From Ophiostoma sp. CBS 140.51 (taxonomy: Eukaryota; Ascomycota; Sordariomycetes; Ophiostomatales; Ophiostomataceae), in contig JANSLP010000025.1 of NCBI GenBank assembly GCA_029298735.1, positions 62,001 to 126,000 of the forward strand: a stretch of DNA of 64,000 bases. Reading direction: 5' to 3'. Below, piece by piece: positions 46,649 through 57,682 of the stretch. Under the pieces are notes generated by a model. The model saw only the letters and a program-made list of their open reading frames with translations. It was not told the origin of the DNA and did no database searches. Made by a program: the position numbers and the translations under genes. The first letter of the stretch is position 1, and every line of letters starts with the position of its first letter.

Positions 46649-49600
46649 TTAGCTTCTCGGATTCCGCAAGAAACCGACGACACCGCCGCAGTATCCGACC
46701 AGCGCATCCAGCCGACTGCGCTCCTGCTCCTGGACCACACGCCACTCGGCGAGAGCTGCAGCAAAGTCGTCCAAGTCACTGGTGTCGTCATCATCGTCAC
46801 CACCAACATTGGCTTCAACGGCCGTGCTACCGTGCAGGCGCAAGAACACCGTCATCCAGGCCTGGACGAGCTCGTAGTCGCGGCGGGCACGCAGACGGCT
46901 GGTCATGGCGCGGACAAAGAGGGCGAGTTCGCCCTCGTCGGCAGCCAAGGAACGGAGTTCCAGGTCGGCCTGGGCCGGTGGCAGGCTTTTAAGGTGGTCG
47001 ACAAAGGGAGCAACTAAACTGTTAGCAGTGAACATAAAGGTAAATGAAAGGAGCGCGAGAACTTACAGTCTCCCGTCTTGCCCTGGTGGAGCTTGACAGT
47101 CAGAGCTTGCTGGGCCCGTGTGAGGTCGAGCGTCAGAATACGCGAGCGGGCGTCGTTGCTGCCGGCATCCTTGCCATCCTTGCTGTTGTCTTGGTCGGCG
47201 TTCTGGCCGTTGGTGTAGGCAGCGCCCAGACCGGCCTTTTCGGCCTCGGCCGAGCCAACCGTACCCAAAAAGAAGGGCGCCTTCTCCGGCACCTTGGGCG
47301 CCTCGCGTGGACGATTGCGCTGCTTGATCAGGTCCAGGTGCAGCAGTGTCTGCCAGCGGGCCTTGGGCACCAGACTCAGTGTTGTCATGTCGGCGCTCAG
47401 CTGGTCCAGAATCTTGGCCGGCACGATATCGTCGCCCTCTCCCTCACCGTCGGCGCCCTCATCAGCGAAAGCACCCTCTAGCAGACCGGCACCGCCCTCG
47501 CCAGACACCGTCGGGCCGGCCACAACAGTCTTCTTGCGGCCCTTCTTGGAGGTCGAACCCAGTGCGGGCAGCGCCTTCCGGTCGGCCGTCGGTGCCTCCA
47601 CGACTGGCCGTGTGGGCACGTGCTTAAAAAGCGTCTTGTTCGTCCACAGGTGCACACCCAGTGCGCCATCGGGCGCCACGGCCAGGTACTCGCCAGTGCC
47701 CGAAAAGGCCACGGCACGGCCAGGCCGGTCAAGCGGCACAGAGTCAATCAGGTGGCTTGTGGGCAGGTCCCAAACGCGCAGACGGGCGTCGTCTTGCGTC
47801 ACAGCGACGATCCAGCGGCCGTCACTCGAGAAACACAGATCATTAATGTTGGATGGCGTGTGCGTCTGGCCGGGCAAACCGGCGCGGAACACACGAATGG
47901 TCTTGCGCGTGACAAGGTCGACGACGCGAATGGTGTTGTCGCCGCAGGCAAAAGCCAGAAGGTCGTTGGCGGCGTGGTAGCGACAGGCCGTAACGGGCAC
48001 ACCACCCCACTCGTTGATCTGGTCGACAAGGTGGCCAGTCAGGAAGTCCCAGAACTTGACGGTGCCGTCGAGCGAGCACGAAACGACGACGCTGTTCAGG
48101 TTGTCGATAACGACACCCGTGACGGCATCCGTGTGACGACCAGCACCAGGGCTGCGGAAACCCGCAAACTTGCCACCCAACACAGAAGCTGCATCACTAC
48201 CACTACCATCTCCACTGGTGGCCGTCGCCTGCAGCTGCGTCACACCATCCGCCTGCCGCAATTGCTGCTGCACCTTGAGCGCGCGCGCCTGGGCGGGCGT
48301 CAGCCGCGAGGGGAAGCGCTGGCGGTGGATACCGGACTGCAGGTTGTACATGTCAATGGAGCCACCGACCGAACCGACAAGCGCAAATGTGCCGCAAGGG
48401 CTGATGGCGACCGTCGACACGTTCTTGTTATCGCCCGTGCATAGCGACCAGCGACCGGCGCGCTTGCGGCCCCAGAACCACGTGCGCGCATAGGCGTCTT
48501 CGCGGTGTGCTGTGACGACACTCTCCCAGCCGGTCATGCTGCTTGACTCGGTGTCGCCGGGCCGCAGACCGTCACCCGTCCGGCCGGCCTTGTTCTTGTG
48601 GCCGCCGTTGCCGTGGGGGCCACCAATCTTGAGCCAGATGGGCATCTTGCCGGGCAAAGCGCCCATACCGCCGTCGCGGTTGAGGGAGGATGCAATGCAG
48701 GTAATGGGTGGTGCTTTGAGGTCCTCGAGTGTCGTCGTGGGACCGTGGCGGAGGGCGGATGTTGACAGGATACCCATCTTCTTGGCCTTTTGGCGCACGT
48801 TGCCCTGGCTCAGCTCGCTGCTCTGGCCATCACGGCGCAGCGACCAGCCCCACAGACTGCGGTCGAGACCACCAGACAACAGCCACTTGTTGCCCGAGTC
48901 GGCACCGTCAAAGTCGGACGGCAAGAACTCGAGGCAGTTGACGGGCGCGGCGTGGCCGCTGCGGGTGTGCAGGGTGCGCGGGATGGGCGAGAAGGGCGTC
49001 TCGTCAAAGATCCAGGAGCGCAGCGAGTTGTCGAGGCCGCTCGTCAGGATCACGGGCTGGCCCACCAGAAACTCAATCTTGCTGATACCTCCACGCACGC
49101 CGCCTGACCCGACGGAGGGCGGATTGTGGGCACTGCGCAGGACACCCATGATCCGACCGCCCTTGTTGAGGTCCCAGAAGGTAACGTCGCCGCTGGCCGT
49201 AGTAGCCGTCGCCATGACACCCTCCAAGCGACCGTCCTGGCCGGCACCTTTGCCGTCCGTGCGGAACGAGATGCTTGTGACAGGCGCATCGTTCTCGCCG
49301 TCGGCCGTGACGCCAGCTGTGCCGGCCTCGACGTGGATCAGCGGCTGGTCGCGCAGGACGTCGTGAATAACCAGGGGACCCGCAGAGTAGGCAATTGCCA
49401 GTAGGCCCAGAGCAGGTGTAGGCTCGAGGCAGGTGACACCGCCCGGCGGGTTGGCCGTCTTGGGCGGCAGGATGGTGTAGACAAGCTTGCCCGAGCTGAC
49501 GTTCCAGATCTCGACCCAGCCGTCGGCGCGGCCCACAAACAGCTTGTTGAGGAATGTGGGCATGGTGCACATGCCGCCGGTCAGCACGTTGCCGCCCGGA

Positions 49601-50288
49601 GTCGTGGCGGTGGGATTCAGGGTGGTGTAGTGCTCGAGGGTCGTCGACTTCCAGACCTCGATGCGCGTGCGAGCGAGACCGACAATCCAGGCACCGAAAA
49701 TCGTGATTTGGCGGATGGGCTCCGTCAGGTCGCGGGGCATGGGCAGCTCGCCGACCTTGCGGCCACGCTGGAAGACCCAGACGCCCTGAGTTGTGTTAGG
49801 AGGTGCGTCGCTGTCGCTGTCGGAGTCGCTGTCGTAGCCGTCGTTGCTGCTCTCCTCGTCGTCCTCCTCATCATCTTGTTGCTCACCCTCCTGCTTGCCG
49901 CCCCAGGCGGCGTACACCTTGTGCTTCCATGCATACGTTGCGGTAATGTCGCGCGGGGTCTGCGGGCGGGTAACAAAGACGAGGTTGAGACCGCGCTTGA
50001 GGTCGTAGGTCTGCAGGCAGCGGCCGGCCGACGTTGTGATCTGGAAGGTCGTTTTGCCGAGTGGGATGGACGTGAACGGGACGGCGGTTGGCGAGACAAG
50101 GCCGACAGTCTAAGCTGTTAGAGGGTGGTTCAAATGAATAAAATCAAAGCACGTATACTCACTCTGAAAGGAGCAAAGATGTTGGAGCCCGTGGCAATGG
50201 CAGAGGATTGGTCTTTGGAAGACGAAGCCGGGGCGGTGGCCAGCTTCTGGCGCTTGACGAGCGGCGCACCGCTTTCGGAGTGCGGCAT
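46649..50288 (-). CDS. utp21: U3 snoRNP/SSU-processome WD-repeat protein Utp21 (WDR36)
   Basis: Three exons (50288-50163, 50109-47067, 47013-46649) give 1177 aa. Intron 1 (50162-50110, 53 nt) joins NIFAPFR to TVGLVSPTAVPF, a family hallmark near the N-terminus. Intron 2 (47066-47014, 53 nt) joins QGKTGD to FAPFVDHLKSLPPAQADLE, the start of the conserved Utp21 C-terminal domain. Between them lie many WD40 repeats making two propellers (for example GWVEIWNVSSGKLVYTILPP, GTVKFWDFLTGHLV, IRVVDLVTRKTIRVF, ARLRVWDLPTSHLID). Utp21 is part of the UtpB subcomplex that assembles on the 5' external spacer in the nucleolus during 18S rRNA maturation. An acidic Asp/Ser loop near residue 90-110 and Gly/Ala-rich loops explain its slightly large size. 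The first in-frame ATG upstream (50327) would add 13 residues; I prefer 50288. Confidence 0.95.
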
Positions 50289-50640
50289 GACAGCCGGATG
50301 TGTGTGTCGATTAAATTCAAATGCCAATACACGTGGGAGGTCGATACTTGGGCGTTTGGTGATTTTTCGTGGATTTGCCGTGAATTGATTTTGCCGTGAC
50401 AGTCACCCTTGTGTTTGGTAGTGAAGCTTTTTCCTGCACTTTCCTCTGATCACCAACTTTTTTTCTGCTGGGTCTAACTTTTCTTATCGCGATAAGGTAC
50501 TAGCGTGCTTTTGACAGGCACGTTTTGGCAGGTACGGGCACAGTACTCTCTACTGTGTATGTCTATTATTAACACGGTATCTCGCACTGTGCTTACATCA
50601 ACTGCGACGGTCTCGACAGTCACTATCCTTACCACTCCCT
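50289..50640. other. utp21 promoter region, downstream of the flavin-reductase gene
   Basis: A 352-bp spacer between two genes on the minus strand. It must hold the utp21 promoter and the preceding gene's 3' end on overlapping DNA. It contains the near-palindrome TTATCGCGATAA at 50483-50494. No coding frame was seen. Confidence 0.45.
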
Positions 50641-51417
50641 TCATGCCAGCTCTTCCCATTTGGTCATTTTCTCGTGCAGGTCGACGACATTGTCTCCAGA
50701 TACTGAGAAAACGCCGTTGCCGCGGTGGTGCAGCATGCGGCCGGTCGTTTGCACTTTCTCCTCGTCCCACCACGCAGAAACAACCTTTAGAATCCAGAGC
50801 GAATACCGGCCGACGAGCTGGCGGTCGTGCAGAACACACTCGATGTTGGCCATGATGTGTGGACCGCCGACGAGGGGTGCCTTAACTTTTTGTGCGGGCA
50901 GCGGCGTCAGGCCAAACCGCGTCCATCTGTTTTCAGTCTGATCGTCATCATCCTTTGAACAGTTGCCAATGTCCACGACAGTTTCGGCCATTTCGACACT
51001 CGGCACGGCCAGCACGCACTCTTTTTGTTTCCGCAGAGTCTCGTATGATGCATCCCACGGCCCGAGACAGACGCCGACGAGTGTAGGTCCGCTGTGTTGC
51101 AGCATCATATGGAAGCCGAGCGTCATGAGGTTGTGCGAGCCATCGGCGACGGCGCCAGTTGAGACGAGCAGGATGGGGCCTGGCTCGATCAGGCGGCACA
51201 CTTGGCGGAGGGGAAGTGATGTGAAGGGTCTATCGGCAGTTGGGCTGCCCTGAAACTCTTTATCCTCTGCTCCTGGGGAAGTTTCTGCATCTCCTGGACT
51301 TTTCTCCTTTTCCGATTGTTGTCGCTTTTCCGTGGCCACTGGACTTTGAGCTGGACCATCTTCGGCTGGCAGCAGCTCCACCTCGCCGCTGCTGCGAGTT
51401 TTCCGTTTTCGGGGCAT
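50641..51417 (-). CDS. Flavin-reductase-like (FMN-binding split-barrel) domain protein
   Basis: An ATG at 51417 gives 258 aa ending at 50641. The first 70 residues are Lys/Arg, then Glu/Ser/Pro-rich and disordered (MPRKRKTRSSGEVELLP). From about residue 75 a flavin-reductase-like split barrel follows: TSLPLRQVCRLIEPGPILLVST, then HNLMTLGFHMMLQ, the GVCLGPWDASYETLRKQKECVL segment, and an ECVLHDRQLVGRYSLWILKVV strand near the end. Such proteins bind FMN and reduce flavins, or act as flavoproteins of unknown substrate; no partner oxygenase lies nearby. The frame stays open 60 codons further upstream, but that part is compositionally unlike the protein, so I chose the internal ATG. The basic start might be a nuclear signal, which is inference. 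It is divergent from the aldolase gene. Confidence 0.85.
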   Translation of the reverse strand: MPRKRKTRSSGEVELLPAEDGPAQSPVATEKRQQSEKEKSPGDAETSPGAEDKEFQGSPTADRPFTSLPLRQVCRLIEPGPILLVSTGAVADGSHNLMTLGFHMMLQHSGPTLVGVCLGPWDASYETLRKQKECVLAVPSVEMAETVVDIGNCSKDDDDQTENRWTRFGLTPLPAQKVKAPLVGGPHIMANIECVLHDRQLVGRYSLWILKVVSAWWDEEKVQTTGRMLHHRGNGVFSVSGDNVVDLHEKMTKWEELA

Positions 51418-52233
51418 CTTTGTGCCAGAATCCGCCACTAAAGTAGGCTGTAGTGTAGTTTTGGTGTGTAGTCTGGGGTTGACGATGGATATAAGTAGTT
51501 GAGGAAAATAAGAAATGAAACGAAGAGAAATAATGTGAGAAAGAAGGTTGACCTTTTTGCAACTTTCGTTATCAGAATCCTTCAAAAGCTGTGCCAAATA
51601 AATACTGGAAACTCTCCCAACGCCTTAAAAATTACTAGAGAAAATGGGATGAAAGCGAACCTGAAGAAGATGACCCTCGTCGTCATAAGTTGTAGGCGTT
51701 CGGATTTTGCAGTCTTCTTTTGCTTGTCCCTCTCCTCTCAATGAAAAGCCGACGCGCTAGTCCTTTTTAGGCGTTAACTCGGCTCCTGCCCGACCACCAC
51801 TCACTCGCGACACGCTCTTCCACACTCGGCGCACGCTGTTGCGAAAGCCCGAGTTTCGCTTCCCCACGCTTCCCAACCCACACCAACGACAAGCAATGGC
51901 GTTAGGGGCCAGCAACGAGCCGATCAGTGGTGCAAGACCATGCGAGCTGAGGGGAAACGGGGAACCCGTGGATGTGTGTGGATTGTGGACGTGTGCGGTT
52001 GCGCACAGTTTGCGAGCGTTAAATACTTCTTCCGATCGGCTTTCTACAGGGGAAGGCGAGACCGGTGCTCTTTCCTTTTCATCTCTACCCCTCCTTGTCC
52101 TTGTCCTCGTCTTCTTTCCATTTTTGTTGACATCTACATCGACACTCGACTTTGACCAAACTTGAACCTCGCTCACTCTCACCACTACCCGTCTCACCAC
52201 CTACAACTCACATACCACACACCACATCTCACG
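51418..52233. promoter_or_regulatory. Divergent promoter of the flavin-reductase-like and aldolase genes
   Basis: An 816-bp intergenic region between two outward-facing starts. The 150 bp before the aldolase ATG is CT- and CA-rich, ending in a CACATCTCACG context next to the start codon. No TATA box is clear. Short frames inside are not convincing. Confidence 0.45.
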
Positions 52234-53167
52234 ATGCCGATCGAGCTCCCTGTCACGACCGCCCTCAAGCAGGGTGCTTCCACTGCCTATGGCTTCTGGT
52301 TGACGTATGTCCTCCTTTTTCTCTTCCTCCTTCTTTTTTGAGAGCCTCACTCTACTTCCTTGTTCGCCGTCTAACACTCACAGCTTCCCGAGCTCGGCTG
52401 TTGCCCGCACCATCCTGCGGTCCGCCGCCACCTCGCCCAACGGCCGCTACTCCTGGGTCCTCATTGACGCCGAGCACGGCCTCATCTCTGACAAGGACTA
52501 CTACGAGCTCGCCTCGGCCATTGCTGCCGAGGGTGCTAGCCCCATCATCCGCATTCCCTGGGCTGAGGAGTGGATGATCAAGCGCGCCCTCGACTCGGGC
52601 GCCCACGGTGTCCTGACCCCCATGTGCCACACTGCCGCCGATGCCGAGAAGATTGTCGCGTTCTCCAAGTATCCTGTGCGCGCGGGCGCTGCTGCCGGCT
52701 CCAAGGGCGGCAGCCGCGGCTACGGTCCTCTGTTTGCGATCCACGCGTTCCCCGGTGTCGCGGCGGGCGACGACTACGATGCCAGTGCCGACTCCAACCT
52801 GATGGTCACCGTCCAGATCGAGTCCCGCCAGGGTGTCGAGAACGTCGAGGCTATTGCGGCTGTGCCCGGCCTGGACGCGCTGCTGATTGGTCCCTTTGAC
52901 CTGGCCCTGCAGATGGGCGTTGTGCGCGGTGGCGACGAGCACGAGGCTGCAATCCAGAAGGTGCTCAAGGCCTGCAAGGCCAACGGCAAGAAGGCCGCCA
53001 TCTTCTGCACGAGCGGCGAGCAGGCGTCCCAGCGTGCGGCTCAGGGCTTCGACCTGGTGTCGGTCATTACGGACGTTGGCGCGCTGGGCGAGGTCATGAC
53101 GCAGCAGCTTGGTGTGGCCAACGGTACCGTCAAGCCCGCCGGCGGCCCTGTACGGGACGGCTACTAA
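52234..53167 (+). CDS. HpaI/HpcH-family aldolase (class II 2-keto-3-deoxy acid aldolase type)
   Basis: Exon 1 (52234-52304) and exon 2 (52384-53167) flank a 79-nt intron (GTATGT..CTCACAG, TCTAAC branch site); the product is 284 aa. It starts MPIELPVTTALKQGASTAYGFW. The TIM-barrel family motifs are clear: WVLIDAEHGLISDKDYYE near residue 45, IIRIPWAEEWMIKRALDSGAHG (substrate-side Arg), VQIESRQGVENVEAI with the metal-ligand Glu, and LLIGPFDLALQMG with the second metal-ligand Asp. Family members cleave or form 2-keto acids from pyruvate and an aldehyde using a divalent metal. The physiological substrate in fungi is not known from sequence. There is no targeting signal, so it is probably cytosolic. 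It is convergent with the small secreted protein gene, with stops 247 bp apart. Confidence 0.92.
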
Positions 53168-53414
53168 AGGAACGAACGTTATGATAATACGAAAAAATAG
53201 AAAAAGCGAAACGTTTTCAATAGACCACTTTTGTTCATTTTGTTGGACCCTTACTTTTTTTGTTGCACCAGTTTTATTTGAATTATGGATGTCTTGTACA
53301 GTGTACGGCGTACGGCGTACGGCGTACTGGTATCAACATTACTTCTTCTCGTTCTCCCTCTTCTTGCCCTTCTCTCCCACCCCTTCCCATCTGTATTCTT
53401 CCCACTCACACATT
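53168..53414. other. Convergent 3' spacer with a TACGGCG tandem repeat
   Basis: A short tail-to-tail spacer. Positions 53304-53324 carry three exact head-to-tail TACGGCG units followed by TAC. The second half (53341-53400) is strongly CT-rich. The two 3' UTRs very likely overlap here. Confidence 0.6.
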
Positions 53415-54039
53415 TCACGACAGAACTTTGGACAGAGCAGTCACCTGGTCGAGCAGGTCCTGGCTCTGGCCGGCGGCGTTCGTCAGCACCTTGGTCAGCA
53501 GGTGGTCCACCGTCAGGCCAGGGTCCGTCGGCGCGTTGCCTTGCGCCGTCTGGATCCGCGACACCTGGAACTCCAAGAAGAACTTGGGTACCTTGATTGC
53601 CAGCGAGCCAGAGACCGACCGGATGCCGGCCTCAGTCGCCAGGTACGTGTTGAGCTGGTTCTGGAATGTCGCCAGGTCGTTGTTGGCCAGCGGGCTTGAG
53701 GTCGCGAATTCGTTGAGCGCAAACTGCAGCGTCGAGTCCTTGGAGTTGGCAAAGTTGATCTGCGAGAACGAGACGTCGCCCGCAGTCACGTCGGGGACGT
53801 TGTCGATCGTCGTGGTTGTCGTGGAGCAGGTGATGACATCAGCGAGGGCGTCAGCGGCCGTCTGGGTCTCGGCGGGCAGGACGGTGTTGCCAATGACGAA
53901 GCAGAGGTTGGAGGCACGCTTAGCAGGAGCGGGAGCTACAAACGTCAGTGAGAGTTACTAGAATAGAAGACAGGAAGGAAGGTGTCTTACCAGCCAGGCA
54001 GCCCGAGACGCAGGCGAGAGCAACAAGAGAGGCACGCAT
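53415..54039 (-). CDS. Small secreted protein (189 aa), unknown function
   Basis: Exon 1 (54039-53991) encodes MRASLVALACVSGCLA. A 55-nt intron (53990-53936, GTAAGA..TTGTAG) is followed by exon 2 (53935-53415), giving APAPAKRASNLCFVIGNTVL onward. The N-terminus is a textbook signal peptide, with a possible Kex2-type KR site near residue 23. The mature part is about 165 residues, Thr/Ala/Asn-rich, with two Cys close to the N-terminus (one in NLCF, one in VITCST), an amphipathic Leu/Gln-rich middle and a C-terminal helix (LLDQVTALSKVLS). It resembles the conserved small secreted proteins of Sordariomycetes often annotated only as such. It could be a cell-wall or surface protein, which is inference. 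It has no GPI signal and no transmembrane segment besides the signal peptide. Confidence 0.85.
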
Positions 54040-55632
54040 TTTGATGGTGGTAAAGATGTCGAAAAAAGTGACAAAAAGTCGAAAAGTAGGACAAAGAAGA
54101 AAAAGAGAATTTAAAAGATTGTGAATGTTAAAAAGAACGGCCGATCAACGACGAAACAGAAACAGATCCTCACAGAGGGTGTAGTAAAAAAAGAAAGTGA
54201 TGATGAACCGTAAAAGACAGACAGATGTGGTTAAAAAAAGAAGAGAAAGAGAAAGAAAATCAAACCAAGAAAGCGGAACCGAACATCATGTACTCATCAC
54301 ATTAGGGGAACCAGACTTTATATGTACATCGTACGTAACACGGCCTGTCTGCCTCTTAGACGCTGGGACGATCCACGATGCATTGTCAGAGGATCGTGGG
54401 GAGCGCTGTTTTCTCTGCTTGCGCCTCTTTTCTCCCCTTTTGGTCTCCCGGGTTGTATTCAAATATCTCATTACCTATTTTCTCATCTCAAAACCCAGGT
54501 TCGTTTCACGATAGGGTCGTACGGGTGACAAAAAAAGGAGAGGCTGTACGGATGACAGCAGACCATTGCTGTGTTCTTTGGACTGCAAGCGAAGGAGTAA
54601 AGGGGCCTGGCTTCACTTGGCCGTCTTTGACACGCTTTGGCTGACAGCGGCAGTGGACACAGCATTCCACGAAGTTGTCCAAGAAAGCCGGGGTTCTGAA
54701 TTTCTCCATTATCCCTCGCATCGTCAACCTGCTTCAGCGCTCTTCTTTTTTTCATCTGATACCGATACCACGTCAAAAGTGGTATGGTCTGTTAGTGGAT
54801 TTCCGAAAGGAGACTCTGTCGCGTTTTGCATTGTTGAAAGTCGTAGGGAAAGGGGAGAAGGGGTCCTTTGTGAGCAGAGAGAGCAGAGAGGCTCAATATG
54901 TCGGACAGGGGGTAGTATTGTTGACAGGCGCTTGGTCGGGCTAATCCGAAACACCACCAAAATATTCCCTTGTTGTTTGACATCTGCTACCTCCTCCACC
55001 GCACTCCCTTTTTTGTACCCTCGCAATGCGCATATGGGGCAATCCTCGTGCCAAGCTTAAAATCGGATGCTTGCGACAATCTCAAACAGAATGGAGAGTA
55101 GAAGATAGACTTTTGAAAAAGCGTAATAAATCATAACCAATTGCATGTGGTAAGGGCTGGGTTAGGTGCAGAGCAATGCGTCTATTCCCCTGACACTACA
55201 TTGACTATGTCGAGTCCGTGCATATTTGTGAGATTCACTTGTCCTGTTCTCTGTTCTAAAAATATGCGTGTCATTATTTATGTGTCTTTCCAATCATGAC
55301 CGTCTAACCCAACGCAAAGACGTGGCACAGAAATAAATACAAAAGTGACAATGTCAAAAGACTCGCTTGGCCTTTCACAAAGTAGAAAAGGCTCAACCCG
55401 TCCCATCCCATGCTGTATCCCATCTTCGCTGTTTGCTACACAAGAAAAATAAACATAAAAATCGCCGCCTTGGAACCCAACCCAGAGAAACCCTTGCTGT
55501 ATGGGAACAAGGTCTCATCATAAGGTCTCTTCGCTTTCGCTTCCCCCCCAAAAAATCAGAACGCTAAGATGCCAAAAATAAGAGCACGAGGCCGAAAAAG
55601 CCCCCGTATGCTCCACGTCACTTCGTCTCAAC
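54040..55632. other. Upstream region of the small secreted protein gene, no other gene seen
   Basis: A 1.6-kb gap between two minus-strand genes. A purine-rich tract at about 54060-54270 (CT-rich on the sense strand) probably forms the leader of the secreted-protein transcript. Frames of up to 164 codons (plus 54566-55060) have no recognisable features. Confidence 0.45.
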
Positions 55633-57682
55633 TTAGGCTTGTATCAGTCCCTGGCTCGCCAGCGACGCAGGCACCAGAATGCCGGCACCCTTGATGCCAC
55701 CGTCATGGCATGGGCTCAGAACAGCCCGGATAGGCGATGATGCTGCACTTCCATATCGTTGTGCCACGAGGTCGTCAAGGAAGTCTTGGCAATCAGCGAG
55801 ATAATCCTGGAAATTGGTGATGCAACCGCCAGTGTATCCCACAATCAGCTCGAACTTGGGCTCCACTACTGTCTGGGGCCCAGCAGGCGCATCGCCATTG
55901 GCGGAGTTTGTGTGTAGACCAGGCGGTGGAAGCTCATCAGCACAGTCTAGTAGGCCGATGATGGCGGCAGCAATGATGGCCGCGGCACGCGTCTCGATGG
56001 CCTTTGCAATGTGGTACAGCGACACGGCCATCTCTTCTGTCCATCGGAACGGCGCGGGTGCCGAGTTGGCATCCGTGTGCTCGACATGGGACCCATTTTT
56101 GTGGCCGTTTGCATGGCCATTTGCCGATCCGTTTGCGTCGCCGTTGACCTTGACGTCATCCGTTGGAAACTCGGCCTCCAGGAGAGCCAACAATGACTTT
56201 TCTCGTCCTGGCCGGTAATGGCTGAGGAATGTGGTGTTTCGAGGCTCGAATTTCCTGAGAAGCTTCTTGGGGATGGTCTCCTCGTCGACATGAAGAACAC
56301 TCGTTAGGTAGTCCACCAGCATGATGCGCCCCAGCTCGCCGAGATACCGTCCAGCGGTCATGTATTCGAGTGGCTGGAATCCGGGCGACTCGACAGAATC
56401 GCTCAGCTCATCGTCCCAGGCGTTGATGAACTTGACTGCCCGCATTGCTGCTGCGGATCCGTTGATACTCCATTCTGTGTTGACAGCGATTTTGGCGTCA
56501 TCATCACCATTGGCGGCATGATTGGCGTTGGGAAAGACTTGCGCTACCTTTGGATGCTTTGAAGGGTGCAGCTTGCTACGCTTCAACAACAGAGTGGCGT
56601 TGCTTCCAGTTCCACAAATGATGCCCATAGCAGCCTTCTGGTTGGTAAGTGCCGGGACTTCGTACACAAAGGAGACCAGGGTTGATACCGAGTCGTTGGC
56701 AATGGCGGCTACGGTGATTGGCGGTAGGGGGAAGTCAACACTCGCCGCCCGTGCCTTTTCGTAGCCCGCAACAAGATGTGAGCCGAGGTCTAGCCGGGAG
56801 GAGATGGTGAAGCCCTTGCCCATCGACATGAGCTTGGCCTCGGACAACGACTCCTGCTCCATGGGAAAGCTGAATGTTACGCCCATCGGCAATGGCGTGT
56901 TTCGTGGCAGGTCGAAGCTAATGCAGCCTTCCCGGACGACAACAGCAATGCAGGTGCCGATCCAGGCAAACAGGCTGTCCGCATTTTCGCTCTTCAGGTG
57001 CTCCTGGATGGACCAACTGCGTTCGTGCAGGCGGCGTAAGCATGGCGTGCCCTTCCGTTGCCCGGGTGCTGGTGGTGCTTGTGGTTCTTGTGCTTCTGAC
57101 TGTGATGGTGGCTCATCATCTGGTTGTGCCGCATCCTTTGGGGCGCCGTTCGGTTGGTCTGCACCATTCGTCGAGGGTTCACTGTCACCCAACAGCTCGA
57201 TAAAGCCAACACGCAGATTTGTTCCTCCACTGCAGACAACGTGTTAGATGGCTATTTCTTACAACGACAGTAGCTACAGGTGTGTAGCACTTGTGATGAG
57301 GATTGGAGAATGGATAGGCTTACATGTCAATGGCAAGATATCTGTTGGTGCCCGCAACGTTACATGGCAGTTAGCACAGCTGTGCCTCTCTTGCTTGGTT
57401 GAGCGTAGACATTTTCCGTCGAATGTGTAAAAAGCCAGGCTCGATTATCTGGGGAAGGGGGGGGGGGACTCACCGGCCCTGATTCTTCTTCTTTTTGCTA
57501 AACGGTAGCAAGATGGACTCTGTGATCGGCGTAGGCAGGAACTGGTCCATAGACTCGGCAGCTAGACGAGTAAAGGTTGAGCTGAACTCGCGAGACAGCC
57601 TGTACACGCGCTCATCGTCGACCCGAATCCGTTCCAGGAAGGCCTCAAGGCCAAGGCTGGCCTCTGGTATATCGGATGTCAT
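55633..57682 (-). CDS. Atypical hexokinase-family protein (divergent, possibly regulatory)
   Basis: Three exons (57682-57474, an 18-nt micro-exon 57341-57324, and 57229-55633) give 607 aa. Introns are 132 nt (57473-57342) and 94 nt (57323-57230). The micro-exon encodes YLAID and rebuilds the phosphate-binding motif YLAIDIGGTNLRVG (Gly-Gly-Thr at about 77-79). Hexokinase landmarks follow: FSFPMEQ, KGFTISSRLDLG, the catalytic-type IANDSVSTLV (about 250), GIICGTGSNATLLL, VNTEWSINGS and LEYMTAGRYLGELGR. Several are degenerate: the canonical Glu after GTGxNA is replaced, NTEWGAFG reads NTEWSINGS, and the C-terminal VDGS element reads YTGG. A Pro/Gln/Glu insert follows the first motif and an Asn/Gly/His-rich one lies in the middle. 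Fungi carry such non-canonical hexokinases (HxkC/XprF and HxkD type in Aspergillus) with roles in carbon-starvation signalling. Which subtype this is remains open, and sugar kinase activity is doubtful. Confidence 0.88.

Noticed and set aside
47044..49366. Plus-strand frames up to 284 codons across utp21
   Set aside because: They are antisense shadows of the WD-repeat coding sequence.
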